Positions 33,952-42,164 of a DNA stretch of 64,000 nucleotides are shown here, piece after piece. Under the pieces are notes generated by a model that was given only the letters and a program-made list of their open reading frames with translations, was not told the DNA's origin and ran no database searches. Source of the DNA: Burkholderia sp. OK233 (lineage in GTDB: Bacteria > Pseudomonadota > Gammaproteobacteria > Burkholderiales > Burkholderiaceae); assembly GCF_900230185.1 (NCBI RefSeq), contig NZ_OCSR01000003.1, forward strand, positions 62,001 through 126,000, read 5' to 3'. How positions within the stretch are numbered: the stretch's first letter is position 1; the number at the start of each line of letters is the position of its first letter. A program made the translations under genes and the position numbers.

Positions 33952-34605
33952 TCAATCATGCAGGATTCCAACTTTTGGGCTCGCCTCATGGCGACGTTTG
34001 AGTTCAGCTGGAGTCCGGTAGGACGAAATCGCGTCGGCCATTCTCTCAACAGAGAACACTGCGGGCGATGGCCAAGCCCGCTCTTCGGAGTACGTAGGGT
34101 CAAGCGATAGCTCGACGCCGAACATTGAAGCTTGCCGCTGGCCTGCGGTGCCCCAGAATTCCACCTGGCCACGGGGGCTCACGACAATAGCTTCGCGGGC
34201 GCCGCCTTCGAGGCAGCTTTTGACCCTCCGGTCTATCTCCTGCGTCCGGTCACTATCGAGAAGTACCTCAGCACACAAGTCTGGCACGAACGGAACCAGG
34301 TCGTCATTCTCGAAGCTCTCCAGCCGGTCGCCCGGTACCCAGACAACATCCGGAACCCTGATGCCAAAGGAAGGAGTGGTGACCGGCACCGACATGGCAG
34401 CCAGATGATGACCCATCTGCTCCGTCAAGTGGCAGTGGACATCCGTGAGCACTATCTGGCGCCGCGCCGACAGGCGAGAATTCATGAGCAACTCACCCCG
34501 CCCGTCCAACTCGTATGGTTCCCGCTGACCAAATTCCGTCGTCGCAGTCAGGTGACGCCATATCGCAAGCAATCTGTTGCGGTCCAGGAGAGTAGAGGCG
34601 TCCAT
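33952..34605 (-). CDS. Uma2-family (DUF820) nuclease-like protein with foreign tail
   Basis: 217 residues. The PD-(D/E)XK-like Uma2 core is visible: RVPDVVWVPGDRLE, VPDLCAEVLLDSDRTQEIDRRVKSCLEGGAREAIVVSPRGQVEFW. The family is predicted to be restriction-type nucleases of unknown biology. The last 20 residues (from RTPAELKRRHEAS) are encoded by a dispersed repeat also found at 10406-10456, so the natural C-terminus was probably replaced by an insertion-sequence fragment. GAGAAG precedes the ATG at 34605. Confidence 0.7.
   Translation of the reverse strand: MDASTLLDRNRLLAIWRHLTATTEFGQREPYELDGRGELLMNSRLSARRQIVLTDVHCHLTEQMGHHLAAMSVPVTTPSFGIRVPDVVWVPGDRLESFENDDLVPFVPDLCAEVLLDSDRTQEIDRRVKSCLEGGAREAIVVSPRGQVEFWGTAGQRQASMFGVELSLDPTYSEERAWPSPAVFSVERMADAISSYRTPAELKRRHEASPKVGILHD
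33955..34005. repeat. About 50-bp dispersed repeat, copy 2
   Basis: Matches 10406-10456. It forms the 3' end of the Uma2-like gene on the minus strand. Confidence 0.6.
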
Positions 34606-34976
34606 GAGCTTCTCGCAGGGAAGGTACTTAAGCGCATACCCTCTCGCTGCGATTTAACAATTCTGTATGTGTGCGCCGCACCATTCAGGCGGCTTCCAGG
34701 GGCATCGCTGGCGCAAATCTCTTCCGTCGATGTGCGGCTGCGACGAGCCGACTGTCATTAGCCCCGCGTCGCCCGTTGAAGGTGGTATTGCGCGAAAAGG
34801 CACGCCAGGCGAGTGAAAAAATAGGGGCCGGCTGACCGAGAATTCCTCAGCGGAATGAGCTTAGCGAGTAAAGTGAATATCTACGCCCCTCAAGAAAATG
34901 GCTGCCTTTCCCGTAAACACAGGGAGCAGCCGTCGCGCGAAGCAACCCGGCGGAAAACTTGAGGTCCAGCCATACC
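34606..34976. other. Divergent intergenic region, no gene
   Basis: It separates the Uma2-like gene (minus) from the diguanylate cyclase (plus). A single CTTAAG half-site is at 34626; no tandem partner. Confidence 0.5.
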
Positions 34977-36506
34977 ATGTCCGGCAACACGTTCATGCTC
35001 GAGTCGATTCTTGTCACGCCGGCGTCGGGTAGTAACCACGTCACGGTGTCCATCCGCTCGTCACTGCTTTCGACGCTGTTTGAGAACATACGGCCGCTGT
35101 TCATGTCGGGCGTTGCGAGCTCATTCGTTGCGTTCGTCGCCGTCGTCCGTCTGCATCAGATGTGGGCTGCATTATGGCTCGTGACGGATATAGGTCTCCT
35201 TGGAGCACGGCTTGGCATCGCTCACGCTTATGTCGTGCGTAGCCGTGCGGGTGAGGTTCATCCTGGCCCCTGGGCAGCCCGATATGCGCCGGTTTCCCTA
35301 CTGGCCTGCCTGCTGTTCGGCCTCGGCACGATGGCGTGTGTCATGTCGCCGGACGCCGAACTGGCCTCTCTCGCCGTCATGGTAACGGCCGGGATTCTAG
35401 GCGGGATAGCTTCGAGGAATGCGGCCTTACCCCGTCTGGCCATCGCACAGATTTGCCTTGGCGCGCTTCCTATCGGACTGGGCGCACTGCTCGCGCCGCG
35501 CAGCGGCTCGTGGATTCTCGTGCCGCCGCTCTTCCTGTACCTTGTAGCAATGGCTTCGGTTGTCCGGCGCCACTACAAAGTGCTCGTCGCCTTAATGACG
35601 GCAGAACAAAGGCATGCGGAGCTTGCGGCGCGGTTCGATGCAGCATTGGCCCATATGCCTCACGGCCTATGCACCATTGACGGGTCCGGAAAGGTAATTA
35701 TCGCCAACCGCCGAACCGCAGAGCTGTTCGGCGCCACCGTCGAGATGCTGAAGCTCAATGTGCCGCTCCCGGAATTCATTGGCCACGTAGGATTGGCGCA
35801 GTTTGGTGAAACACTCAGAACGCAGCTTGTCGAGCGTTGTACCGCGTGGCTGTCGGAGGAACGCTGCCCTCTGGACCTGGAACTCAACGATGGTCGCCAG
35901 CTCGAGATGACTCGCAACCCGGTGCCAGACGGAAGCGCTGTCATCATCATCGAAGACGTGACAGAACGCCGGGAGTCCGAAGCGAAAATCCTCCACCTGG
36001 CCCGTCACGACCCGCTCACGGGTCTTCCAAACCGCCGCTACCTATGTGACAGGTTGGAGCGGATACTGTCTCGACGAGACACCCACAGCCCCGCATTGGC
36101 GGTAATGTACCTCGACCTGGACGGCTTCAAAAAGGTCAATGACGGTCTCGGCCACCACACTGGGGACCAGGTATTGAAAATCGTCGCGGACCGCCTGAGG
36201 GGGGCATTGCGTCACGAGGAGTTGGTCGCACGGCTCGGCGGCGACGAATTCGCCATTGTCGTCGAGAACGCAAGTTCTGCTACCTGCTCGGCACTTGCTC
36301 AACACATTATCCAGAAGTTATCCGAGCCGTATCCTCTGTCGACAGGCGCAACGACCAGGATTGGTGCGAGCGCCGGCATTGCGTTCGCGACGGACCAGGA
36401 GACCTTTGAACTGTTGATGAAACGGGCCGACGCAGCCCTGTACGATGCGAAGGAAGCGGGCAAAGGTACATTTTGTCTCTCGACAATGGACGCAGCCGGG
36501 AAATAG
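34977..36506 (+). CDS. Membrane-bound PAS-GGDEF diguanylate cyclase
   Basis: 509 residues that make cyclic di-GMP. About six membrane helices lie between residues 35 and 195, a PAS domain at about 215-330 (MPHGLCTIDGSGKVIIANRRTAELFGA), then a GGDEF domain with HDPLTGLPNRRYL, MYLDLDGFKKVND and the active-site RLGGDEFAIV (GGDEF from about residue 421). The inhibitory RxxD site is RHEE here, so product inhibition may be weakened. The ATG at 34977 has GAGG rather far upstream; ATG 34995 is possible. No EAL domain follows. Confidence 0.92.
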   Translation: MSGNTFMLESILVTPASGSNHVTVSIRSSLLSTLFENIRPLFMSGVASSFVAFVAVVRLHQMWAALWLVTDIGLLGARLGIAHAYVVRSRAGEVHPGPWAARYAPVSLLACLLFGLGTMACVMSPDAELASLAVMVTAGILGGIASRNAALPRLAIAQICLGALPIGLGALLAPRSGSWILVPPLFLYLVAMASVVRRHYKVLVALMTAEQRHAELAARFDAALAHMPHGLCTIDGSGKVIIANRRTAELFGATVEMLKLNVPLPEFIGHVGLAQFGETLRTQLVERCTAWLSEERCPLDLELNDGRQLEMTRNPVPDGSAVIIIEDVTERRESEAKILHLARHDPLTGLPNRRYLCDRLERILSRRDTHSPALAVMYLDLDGFKKVNDGLGHHTGDQVLKIVADRLRGALRHEELVARLGGDEFAIVVENASSATCSALAQHIIQKLSEPYPLSTGATTRIGASAGIAFATDQETFELLMKRADAALYDAKEAGKGTFCLSTMDAAGK

Positions 36507-36608
36507 TCCATCGTTACTGATGGCGAGCGGGTCCCCACTGCACTTATGGGAATAATCCGGAATCACGTGAGGAGCTACGGAACGCGTGGCCGGCAGTGCT
36601 CCTATCCG

Positions 36609-36857
36609 TCACTTATCCCGGTGGCTCCCTGGAAACCAGATAGCCGAAGCCCTCGTGGCCCGACCTTCAGATATGCAAGGTCGCGTACGCACGGAGGGGC
36701 TATATTCCGCTTCCTGTATCGCCGACAGAAAATCGCCCGCCTCGTGCGACGACTCCATGCGCACAACCTTGGTTTCCAGGTCGACGCTCACCTGTGCTGC
36801 CGTATCGACTTCCTCGACCCCTTTCGTCACGACGCCCGCGCAATGTCCGCAGGTCAT
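36609..36857 (-). CDS. Heavy-metal-associated (CopZ-like) domain, N-terminus damaged
   Basis: An 82-residue frame that starts directly at the copper-binding motif MTCGHC, followed by the rest of the ferredoxin-like HMA fold (GVEEVDTAAQVSVDLETKVVRMESS...FLSAIQEAEYSP) and a non-homologous tail. Homologous proteins have about ten residues of beta-strand before the motif; here that strand (ENVTELK) is readable in another frame just upstream, and the in-frame codons contain a stop. A one-base loss near 36858 is likely, so the gene may be partly or fully inactive. It lies behind cueR on the same strand. Confidence 0.65.
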   Translation of the reverse strand: MTCGHCAGVVTKGVEEVDTAAQVSVDLETKVVRMESSHEAGDFLSAIQEAEYSPSVRTRPCISEGRATRASAIWFPGSHRDK

Positions 36858-36944
36858 GCCTTGAGTTCCGTTACATTTTCACAACCCCGTGTGGTTGCAT
36901 CACCTCTGTTTCGACGTCCCCACGTTAGGAAAATCAAGGTGTCG

Positions 36945-37340
36945 TCAATGCGCCTCGCCAGCCAGCTTCTCCAGAATCGGACAGTCAGGACGTGAATCCC
37001 CTTTACAGTGGGCTGCCAGGTGCCCGAGCGTATCGCGCATTTCCGCCAGTTCCTTAATCCGCAGGTTCAAGTCGGCAATATGCTCATTTGCGAGTCGTTT
37101 GACCTCGCTGCTGGAGCGACTACGGTCCTCCCAAAGAGCCAGCAGTACCCCAATCTGCTTCGTGGAAAAACCAAGATGGCGAGCCTGCTGGATGAAGCGC
37201 AGCAACTGCACATCTTTAGGCGTGTAGACCCGATAGTTCGACCCTGTCCGCGAGGCAGCCCGAATCAGGCCTGTTTCCTCGTAATGACGAATCATCTTGG
37301 CGGACATGCCCGACGACTTCGCGACCTCGCCAATGTTCAT
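36945..37340 (-). CDS. cueR: CueR/HmrR-type Cu(I)-responsive MerR regulator
   Basis: A 131-residue MerR-family activator: N-terminal winged helix (MNIGEVAKSSGMSAKMIRHYEETGLI), a long dimerisation helix, and the metal loop with Cys112 and Cys120 (HCKGDSRPDC). That position and spacing is the Cu(I)/Ag(I) signature of CueR. A perfect palindromic operator lies 46 bases upstream and faces this gene, so it controls itself and the HMA gene behind it. No copA ATPase is adjacent, which is unusual. Confidence 0.93.
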   Translation of the reverse strand: MNIGEVAKSSGMSAKMIRHYEETGLIRAASRTGSNYRVYTPKDVQLLRFIQQARHLGFSTKQIGVLLALWEDRSRSSSEVKRLANEHIADLNLRIKELAEMRDTLGHLAAHCKGDSRPDCPILEKLAGEAH

Positions 37341-37381
37341 CGCCTTCTCCTCTCGACACGGCCATTCAACCGGTACAGATT

Positions 37382-37412
37382 ATTTTTGACCTTCCCGTCG
37401 TGGGAAGGTCAA
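37382..37412 (-). promoter_or_regulatory. CueR operator and promoter
   Basis: A perfect inverted repeat, TTGACCTTCCC (37386-37396) with its reverse complement (37402-37412) around GTCGT. On the minus strand TTGACC serves as -35; 19 bp later AAAAAT (37387-37382) can act as -10, the stretched spacing used by MerR-type activators. Confidence 0.8.
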
Positions 37413-37440
37413 GGAGTTTCAATCGGCGACCGCTTTCGCG

Positions 37441-37860
37441 GTGATAGACTCGCCGGACGACCAGAAACCACCACAACACGGACACGCTTGGCACGCTAAT
37501 CGAACACTGGAAAACAGACCCGCCGGCACTTTCCAGACATGGATTTTATGGCCCTTGCGGCCTACGAGCTTCCGGTCCATCCGCCAAGGCATCCGGCAGG
37601 CCGCCAAGGAAATCGAATCAGGGGTGTTCGACAACGCGTCTCGCGGCTCATCGCTCGAAATGGTAGTCGCGTCCATCGCGGAGCAACGCCAGATTTTCAA
37701 AGGAACAGACCACGCGCTCCTCTGGAAGCCCAAACTGCGCATCCCCAACATTTACGAGCATCCAGCGAACCAACGTGCCTTCGGCAAATTGCTCGACTCA
37801 TGCGACCCATTGAAGCGATTGCCAAATCGCTTTATGTCATCGGGATACGGCGGACGTCCT
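37441..37860 (+). pseudogene. Unrecognised coding remnant
   Basis: A plus-strand frame with coding-like composition (KEIESGVFDNASRGSSLEMVVASIAEQRQIFKGTDHALLWKPKLRIPNIYEHPANQRAFGKLLDSCD). It has no convincing start, no family and runs into the oppositely oriented P-II-like gene. Either a small hypothetical gene or the remains of a larger one. Confidence 0.3.
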
Positions 37861-37877
37861 GTCCGCCGTCAATTGGT

Positions 37878-38195
37878 TTACGGAGCCGCTTCTGACGCCG
37901 TGCGCACCCGGAAAAAGCGCTCCACCGGGAGGACGGCGACGATTCCGTCCTCTCCCGAGACACCCTTTGCGATGTCCATAATTTCCTGGACCAGTACGTC
38001 AACGCTTTCGCTCTGAGTGAAGACTTCAATCTTGATGTGCTCGGTCGTCCAGTCGTCCGAGAAGAGATTCGGATGCGCTCCGAATCCCTTGACCCGGGTG
38101 ACGGTCAGACCATGAACGTGAACGGCTCCCAATCGCCGCTCCAGTTCCTCCAGGACTTGGGGCCGAACAATTGCAACAACGCATTTGAGTTCCAT
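37878..38195 (-). CDS. P-II-like signalling protein in copper operon
   Basis: A 105-residue ferredoxin-like protein of the P-II/CutA superfamily (MELKCVVAIVRPQVLEELERRLGAVHVHGLTVTRVKGFGAHPNLFSDDW...IKIEVFTQSESVDVLVQEIMDIA...GDGIVAVLPVERFFRVRT). The start at 38195 has GGAGGAGA just upstream. Unlike GlnB it has no canonical T-loop Tyr. Such proteins sit next to CzcA/CusA-type pumps in beta-proteobacteria and may sense metal or adenine nucleotides; the role here is inferred. Apparently the last gene of the copper operon. Confidence 0.75.
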   Translation of the reverse strand: MELKCVVAIVRPQVLEELERRLGAVHVHGLTVTRVKGFGAHPNLFSDDWTTEHIKIEVFTQSESVDVLVQEIMDIAKGVSGEDGIVAVLPVERFFRVRTASEAAP

Positions 38196-38234
38196 GTTCT
38201 CCTCCTTGACCAATTGGGGCGCTGCTGTAGTCGT

Positions 38235-38792
38235 CTATCCTTTCGGTGCCCACTTAGCATCAACCGCTGCCTGAATCTTGCCAGCGTCTTGAACTCCAGC
38301 CTGCGTCATCTGATACGCAATCTCCGCGGTTCCCTGACAGACAGCACACGTCACTGCCATCTGGTCTTCGAAGCACTGGAGGTTGGAACGATGCACACCG
38401 CGATTTTCGCAACCGCACCAGCAATAGAGCTTATTGAGAGTCGCAGGAATCTGCGTTGCGACCCAGTACGCGTGCCTGACATCCTTGTCGGCGAACTGAT
38501 TCGGATTCAACACGTGAGAGGCATCTGACCTGCCACTCGGGATGATGCGCAACCCATCCGAACGCAGCATTCCGACGCGCCAGGCGGATGCCTGCTGAGC
38601 TTTACCGGATAGTCCCGCCGCATTCACTGCCGGCGCGGTCTCATACCGCACAAGAGACGGTCCCCAGACCATGACCAAGGGTATCGCGACAATCAAGCCA
38701 AGCAGGAACAGCAGGTGCAAAAAAATTTTACTGGACGGCCTGACGCGCTCAGCGGACCTGACAGCTTTCTTTTCGGGTGTATGACGATTCAT
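38235..38792 (-). CDS. PCYCGC-motif membrane-anchored protein
   Basis: 185 residues with one N-terminal helix (about 25-46) and a periplasmic domain carrying LYCWCGCENRGVHRSNLQCFEDQMAVTCAVCQGTAEIAYQM, a variant of the PCYCGC motif found in copper and methane-related operons. Seven Cys and several His in this stretch suggest metal or cofactor binding. GGAGA precedes the ATG. It lies 39 bases upstream of the P-II-like gene and 28 bases after a tiny membrane-protein gene. Confidence 0.78.
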   Translation of the reverse strand: MNRHTPEKKAVRSAERVRPSSKIFLHLLFLLGLIVAIPLVMVWGPSLVRYETAPAVNAAGLSGKAQQASAWRVGMLRSDGLRIIPSGRSDASHVLNPNQFADKDVRHAYWVATQIPATLNKLYCWCGCENRGVHRSNLQCFEDQMAVTCAVCQGTAEIAYQMTQAGVQDAGKIQAAVDAKWAPKG

Positions 38793-38820
38793 TCTGTGTC
38801 TCCTAATTCCCCAACGAGTG

Positions 38821-38976
38821 TCACGGCTGGAGATGCATCGCCTGGCTGCACGAATGCAATCCGTGCATCATGCTGACATGCATCGCCGTCATGCCGACCG
38901 CACCAAGTACGACGATGAGGCCGATGACCGCAAAGAGGCCGATGATGACGTTCAATATCGGCTTTCCGCTGAACAT
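38821..38976 (-). CDS. Tiny membrane protein, 51 residues
   Basis: A short gene that is easy to miss: MFSGKPILNVIIGLFAVIGL, then a helix to GAVGM and a Met/His-rich tail (MTAMHVSMMHGLHSCSQAMHLQP). GGAGCG lies just before the ATG. The Met/His pattern after the helix could bind Cu(I). Its place inside the copper operon supports a real gene; no family recognised. Confidence 0.7.
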   Translation of the reverse strand: MFSGKPILNVIIGLFAVIGLIVVLGAVGMTAMHVSMMHGLHSCSQAMHLQP

Positions 38977-39064
38977 AGTTCGCTCCTACGCTGTGCGGGA
39001 GCACGGTACAACGACCATCCATGTCACACCGGCCCCACGCGACGCCATCAGAAAGATGGCTGAA

Positions 39065-39292
39065 TTACGACTTGCTCTTGTCCACCACGTGACCTGGCTT
39101 CTCCTGGGCATCGGTGTGCGACTGCATCGCGCGCATCATGAACAGCATCGAAAGCGGGCAAATCAGCGCGCTGGCTATCACGATAAATGTGCCGAGTGCT
39201 CCTCTTAACTGAGGAAGCGCCCAGTACCCGAGTGCCAGAACCAGTGCGAGAGCAAGCGCAGTCGTCACCATTGTCTTCGTGTTGCACTTCAT
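39065..39292 (-). CDS. DUF2933 small membrane protein
   Basis: 75 residues, two helices (TALALALVLALGYWALPQL and TFIVIASALICPLSMLFMM), the second with the CPLSMLFMM motif of DUF2933, then a charged tail. DUF2933 proteins accompany copper and cation efflux genes; the function is unknown. It sits between the Met-rich protein and the tiny membrane protein in the same operon. Confidence 0.75.
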   Translation of the reverse strand: MKCNTKTMVTTALALALVLALGYWALPQLRGALGTFIVIASALICPLSMLFMMRAMQSHTDAQEKPGHVVDKSKS

Positions 39293-39346
39293 GGTTGAAT
39301 TCCTTTGGAAATTGGGATGAAGGTTCGTCGTTGAGACACGAGCTCA

Positions 39347-39655
39347 TTACTTCGATGGCGCCGTTCCAGCCTGGTCGGAGTACTTGAGCATGATGTCGCC
39401 CATCGCCTTCATCATTTCGCCATGCATGCGCATCGCAGTCTTCGGGTCCATGCCCATATTGCCGCCCATCATTGGACAGCTGCTCATCATTCCGCCCATG
39501 CCCATCATGCCGCCCATCATCGAGCCATGTTCCCGGCTCTGTGCGGATGCGCCAGGGTAGTTGCTGGTGCCGCCTCCCGCTGCAGCCACGCTGACAGCGC
39601 TGGTTGCCAATAACAGTGTGGACAAGGCTGCCGCACGTAGAAATTTCGTGTTCAT
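39347..39655 (-). CDS. Met-rich periplasmic copper-binding protein
   Basis: A 102-residue exported protein with signal peptide MNTKFLRAAALSTLLLATSAVSVAAA and a mature part dominated by Met and Gly (SMMGGMMGMGGMMSSCPMMGGNMGMDPKTAMRMHGEMMKAMGDIM). Met clusters of this kind bind Cu(I) and Ag(I) in the periplasm. The ATG at 39655 is chosen over an upstream start that would lack a signal peptide. A probable copper sponge or chaperone for the Cus pump. Confidence 0.82.
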   Translation of the reverse strand: MNTKFLRAAALSTLLLATSAVSVAAAGGGTSNYPGASAQSREHGSMMGGMMGMGGMMSSCPMMGGNMGMDPKTAMRMHGEMMKAMGDIMLKYSDQAGTAPSK

Positions 39656-39788
39656 GTAACTCTCCGGATTCGGTTTAATTGTGTCATTGCAAAAACAGCT
39701 GAGAACGTACAGCTCGACGGCCATCACGTTTGCAGCAGGCGTGCGCGAGCCACGGTGAGGAACCGGTCGAACCTGTTCGATTCAGGAG

Positions 39789-40145
39789 TTACAGCAAGCG
39801 CGGCGGCGGGGCCGGCAGTTCAGGAATGAACTGTTCGGTAAGGGAGCGGACGACAGCCCGATAGACAGATGAGGAAGGTACCGTGATAAATGCATACGTC
39901 ACGGGTATGGCAGGCGCACCGCAGACAACGCCACCCATGTGGCCATGGCATACGGGCTGAGCAGTCACAGTGTGGTGGTTCGCACCTTGCTCGCACGCGA
40001 CCATGTCTGACACGTGCGAGGCATGCGTCTGCTGATGCTTGGCTGCCGACGACATTGCCGGGCAAAGTGCAGCCTGCGCCGGGTAGCCAAGCAGCGGCAA
40101 CCACGCAATCAGAAAGCACGCGACAAGTTTGGCCCAGACTTTCAT
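39789..40145 (-). CDS. DUF2946-like exported His/Cys-rich protein
   Basis: 118 residues: signal peptide MKVWAKLVACFLIAWLPLLGYPAQA, a middle with many His and four Cys (KHQQTHASHVSDMVACEQGANHHTV...CHGHMGGVVC), and a C-terminus ending FIPELPAPPPRLL, the PxPP end seen in DUF2946-type proteins of copper operons. A role in copper binding is likely but not shown. It is followed by the Met-rich protein gene after 133 bases. Confidence 0.68.
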   Translation of the reverse strand: MKVWAKLVACFLIAWLPLLGYPAQAALCPAMSSAAKHQQTHASHVSDMVACEQGANHHTVTAQPVCHGHMGGVVCGAPAIPVTYAFITVPSSSVYRAVVRSLTEQFIPELPAPPPRLL

Positions 40146-40214
40146 AAAATCCAGTATAGGCGGTGTCGCAGGACGCTGCTACGGGTTGCCGCAAGACTTA
40201 TGCGTCGCATCACG

Positions 40215-42086
40215 TTACCGTCCCCATTGTTTCAGGTGTGCGAGGAACGCGTCGGCGCCAACGAATCCCGCGAGCTGGGCTTCGGGCTGCTGCCTGCCGT
40301 TCCTGTCATAGAAAATCAGGGCCGGCGGTCCAAAAAGCCCAAAGCGCCTCAGCATGGCGGTGTCCTTTGCCGCGTTCTTGGTCACATCGACGCGCAGCAG
40401 CTTCCAGTGAGCAAATTCGCTGACTACGCGCGGGTCGGTGAACGTAAAGTGCTCAAGCTCCTTGCAGCTGATGCACCAGTCCGCGTAGAAGTCGACCATC
40501 ACAGGCCGCCCGTGCGCTGCCTGGAGCGCCTGGTCCAGTTCGGCATTTGACCGTATCGTCTCAAACTGTGCGGTCGACTTCCCGTCCGCATTGCCGCTTG
40601 CCGATGAAGCTCGCGTCACGCCACCGAGTGGTGTCAGAACGTCGAAGTTGCCTGATGCAACGCCGATGAATTCAGCGACTCCGGCGACCAACAGCAATGC
40701 GCCAAGCGCCTTTCCCACACGGAGAATTCCGGGCACATTTGGCGGTAGCGGGTCAATGGCCCGCAGCATCATGGCGCAACCTGTCAGCAGCAGTGCGACC
40801 AGTACCATCAGCAGCCAGCCTGGTAGCAGGGAATAGACGAACCACAATGCCGCGGCGAGCAGCATGACGCCGAGCGCATTCTGAATCGCAACCATCCAGT
40901 GGCCTGACTTGGGCAGTATGCGCGCACCGAAGGTGCCGACAAGCAGCAACGGAATGCCTATTCCAAGGCCCATCACATACAGGGCTAGCGCTCCGCCGAC
41001 GACATCGTGGCTGTTGGCGATGTAGAGGAGCGCACCCGCGAGGGCCGGCGTCGAACACGGACCGACAATCAGCGCGGAGAGCATACCCATCACGAACACC
41101 GGAAAGATGCGTCCGCCGGGCAGACGATTACTCCACGTCGTGATTCTCGTTTGCCAGTTGGTAGGCAACTGCAACCGGAACACGCCGAACATACCCAGTG
41201 CAAAGACGACCATGAGCAGGCCAAAAGCGGCTAGTACCCACGGCTTTTGCGTTACGACGACTAACGGAATGCCGATGAGGGCTGCAATGGTGCCGGCGAC
41301 CGCGTAGGTAATTGCCAGCCCCTGGACGTAGGTGAACGACAGCAAGAAGCCACGCCATAAGGGCGCCCGCTCCCTCGTTCCGCCGATTACGGCGGTCACT
41401 ATCGGGATAAGCGGATACATGCACACCGTGCCTGCCATCAACAGGCCGGCGAACAGAAAACCCAGCAGCTCAGGTAGTGAAATGCCATTCACTGGATGCA
41501 GAATGATTCCCAATGGCGTCGCCGCGGGCGACTGGCTTTCACCCACGCTCGGGAATTCGGTAACGGTAGCTGCAGCGTTGCCGGCTGTCGCCACGGGCAC
41601 AACAGAGCCGTCGGCCGCCACACGATAGCTTCTCGTTTGCGGCGGATAGCAGACGCCCAAGTCTGCGCATCCCTGCGAAGTGACGGACAGTACGACGCTG
41701 GCCGCTATCGGACGAGGCAAAGGAATGGGGATTTGCACTGGTCGGTGGTAGACCGTGACCATCCCGAATGTCGGGTCGTTTTTCACTTCCCCGGGCGGCA
41801 TCTGGTCCGGCTTTATCTGTACACCGTCAGCAGCAAAGCTGAACCTGTCCCGATACAGGTAGTAGCCTTGGTGTATATCGAAATCGAGCACGACCTGTTG
41901 TGGTGCACTGAGCGTAACCTTCAGCGGAAACGCCTGGTCAGGCGGCAGCAAATCCGACTCGTCCACCGCGTGGGCGACCAGTGACGTCAATACGAATAGC
42001 AAGCCGAGTGCAACGCGCAACGCGCGATTGAGCGTATCTCCCAGGCGGTAAATGCCCCGCTGGGCGGTGAGTCGTATCGTTCGCAT
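40215..42086 (-). CDS. dsbD: DsbD-type thiol:disulfide interchange protein
   Basis: A 623-residue inner-membrane protein that carries electrons from cytoplasmic thioredoxin to periplasmic thiols. It has a signal peptide, an N-terminal alpha domain with the redox pair in QGCADLGVCYPP, eight membrane helices with the essential Cys in GTVCMYPLIP and GPCSTPALAG, and a C-terminal thioredoxin-like gamma domain with DWCISCKELE. All six redox Cys are present. Placed inside the copper operon, it probably keeps periplasmic copper-binding Cys residues reduced. The housekeeping dsbD may be elsewhere. Confidence 0.93.
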   Translation of the reverse strand: MRTIRLTAQRGIYRLGDTLNRALRVALGLLFVLTSLVAHAVDESDLLPPDQAFPLKVTLSAPQQVVLDFDIHQGYYLYRDRFSFAADGVQIKPDQMPPGEVKNDPTFGMVTVYHRPVQIPIPLPRPIAASVVLSVTSQGCADLGVCYPPQTRSYRVAADGSVVPVATAGNAAATVTEFPSVGESQSPAATPLGIILHPVNGISLPELLGFLFAGLLMAGTVCMYPLIPIVTAVIGGTRERAPLWRGFLLSFTYVQGLAITYAVAGTIAALIGIPLVVVTQKPWVLAAFGLLMVVFALGMFGVFRLQLPTNWQTRITTWSNRLPGGRIFPVFVMGMLSALIVGPCSTPALAGALLYIANSHDVVGGALALYVMGLGIGIPLLLVGTFGARILPKSGHWMVAIQNALGVMLLAAALWFVYSLLPGWLLMVLVALLLTGCAMMLRAIDPLPPNVPGILRVGKALGALLLVAGVAEFIGVASGNFDVLTPLGGVTRASSASGNADGKSTAQFETIRSNAELDQALQAAHGRPVMVDFYADWCISCKELEHFTFTDPRVVSEFAHWKLLRVDVTKNAAKDTAMLRRFGLFGPPALIFYDRNGRQQPEAQLAGFVGADAFLAHLKQWGR

Positions 42087-42164
42087 CGCTGGCCTCTATC
42101 CTTGCAAGCCGACTTGCAGGCCCGCCGTACACGGCAAGCCGACAAGTTCGGTATCAATAATGCA

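Noticed and set aside
34620..34640. Tandem TTAA box before the Uma2-like gene
   Set aside because: Only one CTTAAG; the position 11 bp away reads CAGGGA.
39347..39655. Met-rich region read as a tandem repeat or CRISPR-like array
   Set aside because: The repeats are codon-level (ATG-rich coding for Met/Gly) without regular spacers.
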